Positions 1 through 8,552 are shown, counted from the first letter of the stretch. The stretch: 53,280 nucleotides of DNA from Planctomycetia bacterium TMED53 (GCA_002167285.1 NHDG01000019.1:1-53280); one strand, 5' to 3'. The notes: generated from the sequence alone by a model not told the origin. Numbers and translations are program-made.

Positions 1-2361
1 GCCGATCTCAAGTGGCAAGCGGCCAAATTGATCATCGAGCCGAGTGCTTCCACTCGAAAAGATAGTCGTCTCGTTTACCGTGTTGTGGCGACAGGAAAAG
101 ATCCTGCGCAAGTTGAGGATTGGGCGATCAATGTTGATCCTGAATCGGGTCAAACCCTCGAGGTGAAAACTCAAATTCTTCACGTCGATGTCGAAGGAAA
201 TGTATCAGGCCAAGTTACCGTCGGTGATCAGCCTGACACCCCCACAAACCCTCCCCAATCGGTTCCCCTCGAAGGGCTCAACGTTGGAATTGCCGGAGGG
301 GCTACTGCTGAGAGTCAAGCTGGCGGTGATTTCGTCATACCCCACGGAGGTACGACTCCGGTCGAAGTTTTAGCGAACTTGACGGGGCGTTGGTGCTCTG
401 TGATCAACCTCGATGGAGCTAATCTTTCTTCTTCGACTACGGTGACCCCTCCAGGTCCTGCGAATCTGGTGATGAATCCTGTTTTCGATGTGAAGACATT
501 GGCAGAGGTAAATGCCTACCATTACACCCACCTGACCCATGATTTTGTTCGTTCGAGAACGACGGGGGTCCCGGGGATCGATGTTTCGATCACTACAAAT
601 GTCAATATTCTCGATAGCTGCAACGCATTCTTCAGCCCTGGTGAACAAAGCATCAACTTTTTCCAAGCGGGTGGCGGGTGTGTGAATACTAGTTTCGCCA
701 GTGTGGTGGCTCACGAGTATGGCCACTTCATCGTGAATCGCTTGGGCTTAGCCCAGGGAGGATTTGGCGAAGGATTTTCTGACGTTGTCAGCATGTTGCA
801 GTTTGATGACCCGATCATCGGAAGAGGAATCCTCGGCCCAGGAACTGAGGTCAGGGACCCAGTCGCAGCCAACATTCAGTATCCGTGCCCAACTACTTCG
901 GTGCATACCTGCGGGCAGATTCTGGGTTCTTGCTTTTGGCTGATTCGCGAAGAATTCGGAACATTGTTGGGGTCTCAGCAGGGTTTGGAAGTCACTCAAC
1001 AGCTCTTTGTCGATTGGTCATTATTGACCATTGGTGGAGTGGGTGATTCGAGTGCTCATCCTGAGACGGCGATCGAAATTTTAACGTTGGATGACGATGA
1101 TGGAAATTTGGGAAATGGTACGCCCAACTTTGATTTGTTTTGCAATGTGTTTGCTACGCACTCCATCGACTGTCCTGTCCCTCCTCCGCTGACACTTGTC
1201 CTTCCGGATGGATTGCCGACGAGCTTGTTTCCCAATGTCGCCGAGACGATCAGAGTCTCTGCTCTGCCTGGAACGACAGAAGTTAATCCTGATACGGGTC
1301 AGCTGTTTTTCCGCAGCGGAAGTGCTGGGGCATTCAATGTGGTGCCCATTTCTTGGCAGGGCGGGCTGGATTTCATTGCAGAACTGCCAGGGCAGCTTTG
1401 TGGTGAGCCCGTGGAGTTTTACTTCCGATTCCTCGATCAAGTAGGCACTGCATTCCAATTGCCTTCCGAGGGAGCAACCGCTCCCTTTAGCTTGGAAGTG
1501 ATTAGCGAGCTCCAGGTCGTTTTTGCTGACGATATGGAAACCGATACCGGGTGGAGTGTCGGAGATCCGGCAGATACTGCAACGACCGGTATCTGGGTTC
1601 GGGTTGATCCCATCGGAACCGCCGCTCAGCCGAATGGCGGTAACGGTGGAGGCGGGTTTGCCTGGGTCACAGGTCAGGGATCAGTTGGAGGATCCGTGGG
1701 AGAGAATGACATCGACAATGGAGCCACGACACTGAGGAGCCCTGTTTTTGATCTGTCAGGATTTGCTGGGGCTTTTGATCCAGTGGAGATCTCCTATTCA
1801 CGCTGGTTTTCCAATGGAACCGGAGCGGCTCCATATACGGACAGTGCTCGAATTGAAATCACCAATAATTTGGTCGATTGGGTTCCTGTCGAGTTGCTCG
1901 GTCCTGCAAGTGGGCCCGATACCAATGGCGGTTGGGTTTTCCACTCATTTGTTGTCGAATCTGTCATCCCTCTTTCATCAACGATCCAGATGCGATTCGC
2001 TGCGGCGGATAATGATCCCGGTTCCATCGTTGAAATGGCCCTCGATGATTTCCAAGTCTTTCAAAAAATCTGTTTTGAAGGGCCGATTTTCAGACGTGGC
2101 GATGCGAATGGTGACGGCGGCGTTGATGTTTCAGACGCGGTGATGGTCCTTCAATATCTCTTTGAAGGTGCTTTGCTTGGTTGTGTTGATGCCGCAGACT
2201 TTGGCGACAATGGAAGCGTGAACATCGCTGATCCAGTAGCGATTGTCGGTTTCCTCTTCGGCGGCGATGCTCCACCGACGGCGCCGTGGCCAGCTTGTGG
2301 GGTTGATCCGACTGATACAGATGCCTTACCGGTGTGCCAGTCACACTCAAGCTGCCCTTAA
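1..2361 (+). CDS. Secreted M36-like zinc metallopeptidase with C-terminal dockerin repeats (5' partial)
   Basis: The reading frame is open from base 1, so the true start and the signal peptide lie upstream; the first in-window start-like codon (TTG at 28) is probably not the start. Counting from base 1, residues 238-242 read HEYGH, followed by an asparagine-arginine-leucine stretch and GEGFSD with Glu257. This is the fungalysin/thermolysin-type zinc site (two His and a downstream Glu), closest in look to family M36. The upstream part resembles the propeptide region of such enzymes. A beta-rich region with no recognised motif follows. Residues about 697-775 hold two dockerin-type calcium loops (GDANGDGGVD; DNGSVNIADP) and then a Cys-containing tail (CGVDPTDTDALPVC). 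A secreted or surface protease is inferred. It is convergent with the HIT gene, 30 bases away. Family membership is fairly sure; substrate is unknown. Confidence 0.82.
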   Translation, partial: ADLKWQAAKLIIEPSASTRKDSRLVYRVVATGKDPAQVEDWAINVDPESGQTLEVKTQILHVDVEGNVSGQVTVGDQPDTPTNPPQSVPLEGLNVGIAGGATAESQAGGDFVIPHGGTTPVEVLANLTGRWCSVINLDGANLSSSTTVTPPGPANLVMNPVFDVKTLAEVNAYHYTHLTHDFVRSRTTGVPGIDVSITTNVNILDSCNAFFSPGEQSINFFQAGGGCVNTSFASVVAHEYGHFIVNRLGLAQGGFGEGFSDVVSMLQFDDPIIGRGILGPGTEVRDPVAANIQYPCPTTSVHTCGQILGSCFWLIREEFGTLLGSQQGLEVTQQLFVDWSLLTIGGVGDSSAHPETAIEILTLDDDDGNLGNGTPNFDLFCNVFATHSIDCPVPPPLTLVLPDGLPTSLFPNVAETIRVSALPGTTEVNPDTGQLFFRSGSAGAFNVVPISWQGGLDFIAELPGQLCGEPVEFYFRFLDQVGTAFQLPSEGATAPFSLEVISELQVVFADDMETDTGWSVGDPADTATTGIWVRVDPIGTAAQPNGGNGGGGFAWVTGQGSVGGSVGENDIDNGATTLRSPVFDLSGFAGAFDPVEISYSRWFSNGTGAAPYTDSARIEITNNLVDWVPVELLGPASGPDTNGGWVFHSFVVESVIPLSSTIQMRFAAADNDPGSIVEMALDDFQVFQKICFEGPIFRRGDANGDGGVDVSDAVMVLQYLFEGALLGCVDAADFGDNGSVNIADPVAIVGFLFGGDAPPTAPWPACGVDPTDTDALPVCQSHSSCP

Positions 2362-2391
2362 TGGCTTGAGAATCGACATTTCGTAATGAAC

Positions 2392-2787
2392 TTATTTGGG
2401 GTCGGCGGACTTGATTCGTCGGCCCCATTCTGCGAAATCCAGAGTGTCAAAATCACATGGTTCCGGAAACGGAATATCCTCAGCAGAATTGGTCGGAATC
2501 AGATGAACATGAACGTGTGGTACTTCCCAACCGACGACCATCATGACGACCCGTTCACAGTCCGTCGCAGCTTTTATTTTCGCTGCGACATGGTGAACCG
2601 CATTCCATAAATTTGCATGGCTATTGGCGGGCATATCTGTGATGTGGCTGATCTCCTCCTTAGGAATGACGAGGCAGTGCCCAGGTTTCACAGGTCTGAT
2701 GTCAAGAAACGCCAAATGATCTTCATCTTGCCAGACTTCATGACAGGGGAGCTCACCGGATACGATTTTTGTGAAGATGCTCGCCAT
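2392..2787 (-). CDS. HIT family (histidine triad) nucleotide-binding protein
   Basis: This 131-residue protein carries the histidine triad HVHVHLIP at residues 91-98 (His91, His93, His95). HIT proteins bind nucleotides and hydrolyse nucleoside phosphoramidates or dinucleotides in the cytoplasm. The N-terminal half (FTKIVSGELP, then AFLDIRPVKPGHCLVIPK) is typical of the Hint/HinT branch. The start is placed at the ATG at 2787 because GGAG lies nine bases upstream. A longer form starting at 2802 would overlap the upstream thioesterase gene, whose stop is at 2790. The two genes lie two bases apart and are probably one operon. The exact substrate cannot be read from the sequence. Confidence 0.9.
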   Translation of the reverse strand: MASIFTKIVSGELPCHEVWQDEDHLAFLDIRPVKPGHCLVIPKEEISHITDMPANSHANLWNAVHHVAAKIKAATDCERVVMMVVGWEVPHVHVHLIPTNSAEDIPFPEPCDFDTLDFAEWGRRIKSADPK

Positions 2788-2789
2788 GT

Positions 2790-3314
2790 TTAGCTTCTCC
2801 AACCTTCGTATTTCGAAATCGTTGACCGAAAGCTATCGGGGACCTTCATCGGATTAAAGTTTTCGTCGATGGCGCAATGGGTGGTCCAGCCACTCGCGAT
2901 TAAACGATTCTCGCTTTTGTGACGGATTCTGACAGCAAAGGTGAATGAACTGTTGCGAATCTCTTTGGTGCAAACGTCAATAGATAAGTTGTCGTGTAGG
3001 CGTGCCGGAGATTTGAAGTCTAAGTGCGCACTCACGACTACATTTTCAAAATCTTTAATTGGACGTAATCCCTCAGCCAATCCCAGATTGAGTAAATACT
3101 CCACACGGCCCACCTCTAGATATGTGAAGTAGTTACCGTGAAAGACAATTCCCATAGCGTCAGTTTCAGGCAATCGGACTTTAACGGGAGTGCTGAAGTG
3201 GAAATTGAGGTCTTCGATGGACCGGGAGTTAATACTCGGATCTGAAGAATTCAACGGAGCGCTCCGTTCGTTTGAGGCAATCTCATTTGAAATCGCTGGG
3301 ACGCATGTCATCAT
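2790..3314 (-). CDS. YbgC/FadM-like acyl-CoA thioesterase (4HBT hotdog fold)
   Basis: Residues about 44-165 match the 4-hydroxybenzoyl-CoA thioesterase fold: the core motif TDAMGIVFHGNYFTYLE (residues 51-67) holds the catalytic-position Asp52 and the H-G-N-Y segment seen in YbgC-type enzymes. These hydrolyse acyl-CoA or related thioesters in the cytoplasm. The 174-residue reading has about 40 extra N-terminal residues that are Ser/Asn-rich and do not look like part of the fold, so the real start may be further in, though I see no better site with a clear ribosome-binding sequence. It is followed two bases later by the HIT gene and is divergent from the DtxR-type regulator. Confidence 0.82.
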   Translation of the reverse strand: MMTCVPAISNEIASNERSAPLNSSDPSINSRSIEDLNFHFSTPVKVRLPETDAMGIVFHGNYFTYLEVGRVEYLLNLGLAEGLRPIKDFENVVVSAHLDFKSPARLHDNLSIDVCTKEIRNSSFTFAVRIRHKSENRLIASGWTTHCAIDENFNPMKVPDSFRSTISKYEGWRS

Positions 3315-3421
3315 CCCAGCAACACAATGTTGTGAGTGGCGGTTGTGTCAACAGAGCCACGTCACATGATAACATCACAGTATGGCGATAATCGGAAGTC
3401 AATTTTGATTCCGGAGGGAAT

Positions 3422-4090
3422 TTGCCGAGCGAATCAGAAGAAAACTATCTGAGGGCTATCTGGAAACTTACCGGAGAAGACTCTGAGGCGTGGATTCCAA
3501 CAGGGATGGTCGCAGAGAGAGTGGGAGTTTCTCCTCCTTCTGCGACGAATATGGTTCAACAACTCTGCGAAAGGGGTTGGCTCAATCATAAGAGATACCA
3601 TGGAGTCTGTCTGACCACCGAGGGGCGTGAACTCGCAGTACAAACGGTTCGCAGGCACAGAATTCTTGAAACATATCTCGCAAAAATTTTGGAAGTTCCA
3701 TGGGACAGGGTCGATTCTGAAGTAGAGCGGTTGGAGCACGCGGTCAGTGAAGATTTAATCTGCAGAATGGAAGAGGCTCTCGATTATCCAGACCGTGATC
3801 CACACGGATCTCCAATCCCGGATCGTCATGGGAATCTTCCTAGTGGTAGGGATCTATTTCTCTATCAAGCTCCATTATCTGTGCCACTGAAAGTAGCGAG
3901 GGTTATCGATGCCTTGCCGGAAGTTTTAAATTGGCTGGGTGAGCGAGGAATCAAACCAGGAGTCAAAATATCCATACAATCCAAAGAGCCAGCAGGGGGG
4001 CCGCTATTGTTGGCAGTGACTGGGCAGCAACAATCACTGGCGATCAGTGGGGAGTTGGCTCGATCTATCTGTGTTACTGAGATTGATTGA
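3422..4090 (+). CDS. DtxR/MntR-family metal-dependent transcriptional regulator with FeoA-like C-terminal domain
   Basis: This 222-residue protein has a winged-helix domain (residues 1-75, recognition helix region PPSATNMVQQLCERGW) and a dimerisation/metal domain (76-125). The latter has His79, Glu83, Asp98, Glu102, Glu105 and His106 at the positions that bind metal in DtxR/MntR proteins. A FeoA/SH3-like domain occupies about residues 150-222. Glu in place of Cys at position 102 points to the Mn or Zn branch (MntR, TroR). The first-helix ligands of Bacillus MntR (Asp8, Glu11) read Asn8 and Arg11 here, so the metal site is not standard. The start is TTG with GGAGG five bases before it. The gene is convergent with the metal ABC importer (three bases between stops), and the importer promoter has two DtxR-like dyads, so this is its likely repressor. 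It is equivalent in role to mntR/troR. Confidence 0.9.
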   Translation: MPSESEENYLRAIWKLTGEDSEAWIPTGMVAERVGVSPPSATNMVQQLCERGWLNHKRYHGVCLTTEGRELAVQTVRRHRILETYLAKILEVPWDRVDSEVERLEHAVSEDLICRMEEALDYPDRDPHGSPIPDRHGNLPSGRDLFLYQAPLSVPLKVARVIDALPEVLNWLGERGIKPGVKISIQSKEPAGGPLLLAVTGQQQSLAISGELARSICVTEID

Positions 4091-4093
4091 GAT

Positions 4094-5359
4094 TTATTCT
4101 TTCCCAGCGTCCAAGTTTTGATCCGCATCGATGTCTTGTGGTGAAGATAAGTTCTCTTCGTGCTCAAGCATCACCATTAAAGCCTCATCCAGATGGTGCT
4201 CGATACGGTGAGCGGGTTCCTCTAAGTGATCAGCAGGCAATCCTAATCGATCTGCAGCAAATCTTTGCCAAAGTCCCCGTTTCCTTAGCAGAGTTACTGC
4301 GATTCGTTCTCCGCGACCTTTAGGGGTGCCATTGCGGAGATATCCCATAAATCCCAGTTGGAGAAAGGCAAACCCTGACAAGCTCCATAAACCTGGGGAT
4401 ACAAATTTTCCTCCTGAATTCGAGAGCTGGAGCGATTCCGCAAGAAGATCTTCCCTCGCGACTCTCAATCGCCACATGAATAATCTGGTTGCAACAGGCA
4501 AAACTCCTCTATGGGGAGCAAAGATGACGGTTAAGAAAAGTAAGCCTCCCGAAGTGACGGCGATCATTCCCGGGACATTTGAATCTACAAAGTGAATGGC
4601 AGAAAATGTGCCGATCATTGCCGATATGACTCCCGCAAGGCCACTCACAAGCATCATGGTTCCAAATCTGTCACAGAGGATCCCAGCGATGGTAGGTGGG
4701 ACAGCAATCATGGCGACCACCAGGATTGATCCTACCGCCTCGAAACATGAGACCGTAGTCACTGCGACCATGATGAGGAGTCCTCGCTCCATCGTTCTTA
4801 CAGGTAAACCCATCGACCTAGCGAGGATTGGATCAAACGCACAGATTTTCCACTCTTTCCAAAAGATCAGCAGCGCACTGAGATTTATGAAGAGTGCTAT
4901 TGAGATAGACACGATGGATCTTGGGACAGATATGCCGAATAGATCCATTCTTTGAAAGTGAGTGAACTCAATTAATCCATGTAAAACGCAGCTTGCGTCC
5001 AGGTCTATTTCACGCGTGTACATTTCAATGAGAATGATTCCACCTGAGAACAAGGTGGTAAACACGACTCCTAGAGCAGCTCCTCCATCCATCTCAGCAC
5101 GATCTCTCAGCCATTCCGCAAGCAAGGAGAGGAATAGGGCAGCGATGACAGCCCCAGTGAACATGGGAAAAACTTCTCTACTTCCGGTGAAGATAAAACC
5201 GAGGATAAGCCCAGGAACAACTCCATGAGCGATGGCATCCCCAAGCATTGCGCGGTTTCTCAGAGTCAGATGGACCCCAATGATGGAACAGGAAAGCGCA
5301 GCGAGTATGGCGACAATATAGATGTCGAGCATCGCTGGATTCAGTAAGATTTCCATCAT
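4094..5359 (-). CDS. Metal ABC transporter permease (second) with C-terminal DtxR-like domain
   Basis: Residues 1-285 form an ABC-3 family permease (ZnuB/MntB/TroD type) with about eight to nine membrane segments and the family signature around SMGLPVRTMERGL and AVGSILVVAMIAVPP. Usual family members end near residue 290. This protein continues to 421 with a soluble tail. In the tail, a helix-turn-helix-like stretch (about 320-350) is followed by RGERIAVTLLRKRGLWQRF and LGLPADHLEEPAHRIEHHLDEA, which closely copies the dimerisation/metal-binding helices of DtxR/MntR; His384, Glu387 and His388 fall where regulator ligands 102, 105 and 106 lie. The tail could sense cytoplasmic metal or let the permease pair with the regulator; that is inference. 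It overlaps the upstream permease gene by four bases (ATGA). It is the last gene of the operon. Confidence 0.9.
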   Translation of the reverse strand: MMEILLNPAMLDIYIVAILAALSCSIIGVHLTLRNRAMLGDAIAHGVVPGLILGFIFTGSREVFPMFTGAVIAALFLSLLAEWLRDRAEMDGGAALGVVFTTLFSGGIILIEMYTREIDLDASCVLHGLIEFTHFQRMDLFGISVPRSIVSISIALFINLSALLIFWKEWKICAFDPILARSMGLPVRTMERGLLIMVAVTTVSCFEAVGSILVVAMIAVPPTIAGILCDRFGTMMLVSGLAGVISAMIGTFSAIHFVDSNVPGMIAVTSGGLLFLTVIFAPHRGVLPVATRLFMWRLRVAREDLLAESLQLSNSGGKFVSPGLWSLSGFAFLQLGFMGYLRNGTPKGRGERIAVTLLRKRGLWQRFAADRLGLPADHLEEPAHRIEHHLDEALMVMLEHEENLSSPQDIDADQNLDAGKE

Positions 5360-6567
5360 TTGGAATCCCTCTCCATGTCGGGGATTTCCATGCTCCTGCG
5401 ATCCAGAAGTCTCTCGATGTCTTCTTCGTCGAGATCGATAAGATTGCGATCTATCTCCGCTGCGCTATCGAGCCATTCGGTCCAGCGTTTTCTTGCAGAG
5501 ATCGATCTTTCAGCCCGAGCGATCCCCTTGGGAGTCAATCTTAAATGAGTGCCGGCTTGCTCCACAAAGCCAGATAAAATGCAAAATCTCAAAGCCGAAG
5601 AATCGGCCGCCAATGACCCTGCAATAATCCTTTCTCGTGCAACGAATTCATTTCCGCCTTGGAGGTTTTCATGGAGGAAGATGAGAATCCTTTGCATTTC
5701 GCGCCGCTGCTTTCTTCGTATCCAGCGTAGTCTTCTTCCAACCAAGCCTTTATGGGGAGCGACGATTAAAGAAACTGCAAATAGTGTGGCGGAGCAGAGA
5801 ACTATGACCGGCCCTGTTGGCAGATCGAGTCGTTGTGAGCTGAGAAGAGTACCAGAGATTCCGGAGAGGGCTCCTACAAGGGCACTAATGGCTAAGAGAT
5901 GTGTAAAGCGATCAGTCCAAAATCGGGCGGTTGCTGGCGGGATGACCACAAGCGCAGCGGTCAAAACTACTCCTACTGCTGGCAGTGATATGACGATGGT
6001 GATCGATAACAGCAGCATGACCAGCAAGTCGATGACTCCCATCGACATGCCCGTCCCCTTTCCGAAGGTGCTATCGAAGCAGCTGACCATAATTTCTTTG
6101 TGTAGCAGAATCATCAGTGCCCCGACGATGACAGCGACGATCGTGATCGTTAGTGCTTCCTGCTGAAGCATGCCCGCAGCTTGGCCAAGAAGAAAGTGAT
6201 CGAGGCCTGCTGAGTAGGCTCCTGGGCCAGACCTTTGGGCGATGCTCAGTAAGGCGATTCCTGTGCCAAAGAAAATACCCAGAATCGAGGCTGTGGCGCT
6301 GTCGGGTCTGATTCTGGTCAGTATTGGAAGTCTGGAGACAAGGACTGCTCCCAGCAAAGTGGTCAAGAGAGCACCCGCACCGAGCGCCCAATAAGCTTGG
6401 CTTCCGGCGATCAGAAAACCGAGAACGATTCCCGGTAAGGTCGAATGTGCGAGGGCGTCCGCAAGGAGTGCCCGTTTACGCAATAGCAGTAGACTACCGA
6501 CTAGCCCACAGCAAAAACCCAACGTTGAGGTTCCGATGAGAACGATGAGAGTGTTCGGCAGAATCAC
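5356..6567 (-). CDS. Metal ABC transporter permease (first) with C-terminal winged-helix tail
   Basis: Residues 1-280 are an ABC-3 family permease of Zn/Mn/Fe importers, with about eight hydrophobic segments and the motifs RKRALLADALAHSTLPGI (residues 30-47) and PAVGVVLTAALVVIPP. The protein then runs on to 403 with a charged soluble tail. Its middle (REMQRILIFLHEN, an Ala/Ser-rich turn, CILSGFVEQAG, LRLTPKGIARAERSISARKR) follows the pattern of a winged helix of the DtxR type: helices, a wing, then the L-T-x-x-G turn and the Arg-rich linker helix. The metal-ligand part present in the partner permease is not obvious here. It overlaps its neighbours by four bases on both sides, so the four importer genes are translationally coupled. 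Confidence 0.9.
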   Translation of the reverse strand: MILPNTLIVLIGTSTLGFCCGLVGSLLLLRKRALLADALAHSTLPGIVLGFLIAGSQAYWALGAGALLTTLLGAVLVSRLPILTRIRPDSATASILGIFFGTGIALLSIAQRSGPGAYSAGLDHFLLGQAAGMLQQEALTITIVAVIVGALMILLHKEIMVSCFDSTFGKGTGMSMGVIDLLVMLLLSITIVISLPAVGVVLTAALVVIPPATARFWTDRFTHLLAISALVGALSGISGTLLSSQRLDLPTGPVIVLCSATLFAVSLIVAPHKGLVGRRLRWIRRKQRREMQRILIFLHENLQGGNEFVARERIIAGSLAADSSALRFCILSGFVEQAGTHLRLTPKGIARAERSISARKRWTEWLDSAAEIDRNLIDLDEEDIERLLDRRSMEIPDMERDSK

Positions 6568-7355
6568 TTTCCGCCTGCTTTCCCCATCGATCGTCCGGAG
6601 CGAATCCTTCTGACAGCCTCAGCTGCTTCGTCAAGCAAGGTCAATTGACCCCCGTAGGTACGCAGGAGATTTTCTCGGGTGAAGGTGGATTCAGTAGGCC
6701 CTGCAGCGACAAGTCGTAAGTTTAGGAGCAGTACATGGTCGAAATAATCTTCGATGGTTTGAAGATCATGATGCACGATGACGACGGTACGTTCGTCATT
6801 TTTGAGGTCAGCGAGAACAGAGCGGATGGTGTCTTCAGTGGCAGCGTCCACTCCTGCAAAGGGTTCATCCATCAAAATGATTTTTGCATCTTGTGCTAAT
6901 GCTCGTGCGATGAAGACTCTCTGTTGTTGACCGCCAGACAGTTCTCCAATCTGACGTGATCGATAATCGGCCATCCCGACTGCAGCCAAGCATTCCAGAG
7001 CCCAGTCCCTTTGAGCTTTTCCGGGCCAGCGAAACCACCCGAGTCTGCGATAGGTTCCCATCATGACGACATCGAGCACTTGAATCGGAAAGTCCCAATC
7101 GACACTTTCCCTCTGGGGGACAAAGCCGATCAGTTCATCGGATTGTTCACTGGGAACGTCGAATACTTTGATCCAACCATTTGCAGGTTTGTGTGTCCCC
7201 AAGATGCAGCTGAGCAGAGTGCTCTTTCCGGCGCCGTTGGGGCCAACGACAGCACAAAGTGATCCTTTTGGGATCTCTACATCGATATCCCAAAGCACCG
7301 GCTTTTCGCGGTAGGCCATAGTCAAATCATGAATCTCTATAGCGGTCTGATTCAT
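6564..7355 (-). CDS. Metal ABC transporter ATP-binding protein (TroB/MntB/ZnuC-like)
   Basis: This 263-residue ATPase has a Walker A motif GPNGAGKST (residues 38-46), the ABC signature LSGGQQQR (139-146), a Walker B IILMDEP (159-165) and a switch His in IVHHD. The sequence around WDFPIQVLDVVMMG is typical of the manganese/zinc importer ATPases. It powers uptake by the two permeases encoded next to it. Start and stop each overlap the neighbouring genes by four bases (ATGA), so the operon order is binding protein, ATPase, permease, permease, the same order as troABCD in Treponema. The metal itself cannot be read from this subunit. Confidence 0.94.
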   Translation of the reverse strand: MNQTAIEIHDLTMAYREKPVLWDIDVEIPKGSLCAVVGPNGAGKSTLLSCILGTHKPANGWIKVFDVPSEQSDELIGFVPQRESVDWDFPIQVLDVVMMGTYRRLGWFRWPGKAQRDWALECLAAVGMADYRSRQIGELSGGQQQRVFIARALAQDAKIILMDEPFAGVDAATEDTIRSVLADLKNDERTVVIVHHDLQTIEDYFDHVLLLNLRLVAAGPTESTFTRENLLRTYGGQLTLLDEAAEAVRRIRSGRSMGKAGGK

Positions 7356-8320
7356 CGTAGGCCCTCCACAATCGTTTTGGCATTGTGCAGAACCATCTTG
7401 GACCAGCTTCCTGCACCGCTTTCTTCGGGCCCTGGGGCATCGCTGTAAAGTTTGCCTCCAACCTTCAGCTCATGACCCAATCTTTTACAGCCTTCAATCA
7501 AGGCACGCACATTTCGTTCAGGAACTGTCGATTCGACAAAAATAGCCGGAATCTTGTGATCACTGAGAAGTTTGACCAGTTGGTTGACTCGTAAAAGGGA
7601 GGGTTCCGATTCGGTGCTGATTCCCTGAATCCCGTGAACTTCGAAGCCATACCGTTGTCCGAAGTAGGCAAAGGCATCGTGGGCTGTCACCAGAATTCTT
7701 CGATCCTTTGAAATTTGATTGAGAAGTTGGCTGACATCGTTATCGAGAGAATCGAGAGATTGTGAGAGTGATTGATGACGAGCAGAGATGTCTTCAGTGT
7801 TGAAACCACCATGAGTGATCAAGGTCAATTTCAGCTGATCACAGACTTGCTTCCAAAGTTGGACGTCGAGCCAAAGATGGGGATCGGTTGCGCCTGATTC
7901 ATCTACGAGGAGAGATTCTTGCGGGATTTTTGAACAGATCGCCACAGCCTTTCCACCGGGCTCGTCCACGCTCATCTGCGAGAGCATTTCCGCCATTCGG
8001 CCTTCGAGGTGGAGTCCGTGATAGAGGACCAAGTCTGCTCGTAAGATTTTTCTCAGATCCTCAGGGGTGGGTTTGTATAGGTGGGGGTCTACACCACTTC
8101 CCATCAGGTGGTCAACTTCGACACCCGGGGGGGCTAATAAGCGCACCGGTTCAGCGATCATTTGCGTTGTACAGAGGATCGTGATGGCCGCTTTCTTCTG
8201 CGGAGCGGTATCACGGGTGCACCCACCGAGGCATGAGATCAGTAGCAGAGCCCCAATAAAAAGCACAACAGAGTAAATATTCTGGCGTTTTGAATACGCG
8301 AAAGTTTTGAAGTAAGTCAT
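7352..8320 (-). CDS. Metal ABC transporter substrate-binding lipoprotein (TroA/ZnuA/MntA-like)
   Basis: The protein starts with a signal segment and a lipobox LGGC (Cys34), so it is probably a lipid-anchored cluster A-I binding protein. The four metal ligands of this family can be placed: His80 (DPHLY), His148 (DPHLW), His214 (AHDAFAYFGQRYG) and Asp294 (YSDAPG). The His-His-His-Asp set and the HDAFAYF...GIQGISTESEPS segment are like TroA, which takes Zn or Mn, rather than the His-His-Glu-Asp set of PsaA/MntC. A His-rich loop as in ZnuA is absent. It is the first gene of the operon, and the upstream 75 bases hold two DtxR-type dyads, so metal-dependent repression is likely. No strong ribosome-binding site is seen before the ATG at 8320. 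Confidence 0.92.
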   Translation of the reverse strand: MTYFKTFAYSKRQNIYSVVLFIGALLLISCLGGCTRDTAPQKKAAITILCTTQMIAEPVRLLAPPGVEVDHLMGSGVDPHLYKPTPEDLRKILRADLVLYHGLHLEGRMAEMLSQMSVDEPGGKAVAICSKIPQESLLVDESGATDPHLWLDVQLWKQVCDQLKLTLITHGGFNTEDISARHQSLSQSLDSLDNDVSQLLNQISKDRRILVTAHDAFAYFGQRYGFEVHGIQGISTESEPSLLRVNQLVKLLSDHKIPAIFVESTVPERNVRALIEGCKRLGHELKVGGKLYSDAPGPEESGAGSWSKMVLHNAKTIVEGLR

Positions 8321-8357
8321 TCATCCATTTTCGGCCAGCGGTGGAGAGCGATCAAGG

Positions 8358-8395
8358 TTTAACCTAGGCAAAACTCCTATTTAGTCTGGGCTAAA
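8358..8395. promoter_or_regulatory. Tandem DtxR/MntR-type operator candidates upstream of the metal importer
   Basis: Two 16-base dyads lie at 8358-8373 (TTTAACCTAGGCAAAA) and 8380-8395 (TTTAGTCTGGGCTAAA), centres 22 bases apart, about two helical turns. They share the frame TTTA-n-n-C...G-n-n-AAA; the second has five perfect outer pairs (TTTAG/CTAAA) and the first a perfect CCTAGG core. This resembles the TTAGG...CCTAA operators of DtxR-family repressors. They lie 38-75 bases before the start of the binding-protein gene, where a promoter would be. Binding by the regulator at 3422 is inferred; I do not see the same motif before the regulator gene itself. Confidence 0.6.
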
Positions 8396-8552
8396 AAAGA
8401 GAAGGATCGGCTTGTAAGTGATTTCGGTCGCGATAGTCAGTGGGGCATTGTATCTTATCGGTATATCGGAGAGTGATCTGTCACGGCTGACTTTGTTTAT
8501 TCAACTAATGACAGTCTTGTTCATTCAGTTCTATTGATTACGGAGGCGCCCC

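Noticed and set aside
3330-3350. CACAATGTTGTG dyad in the region before the DtxR-type regulator
   Set aside because: Only five pairs, unlike the TTTAG...CTAAA operators; could be chance. No autoregulation site is claimed.
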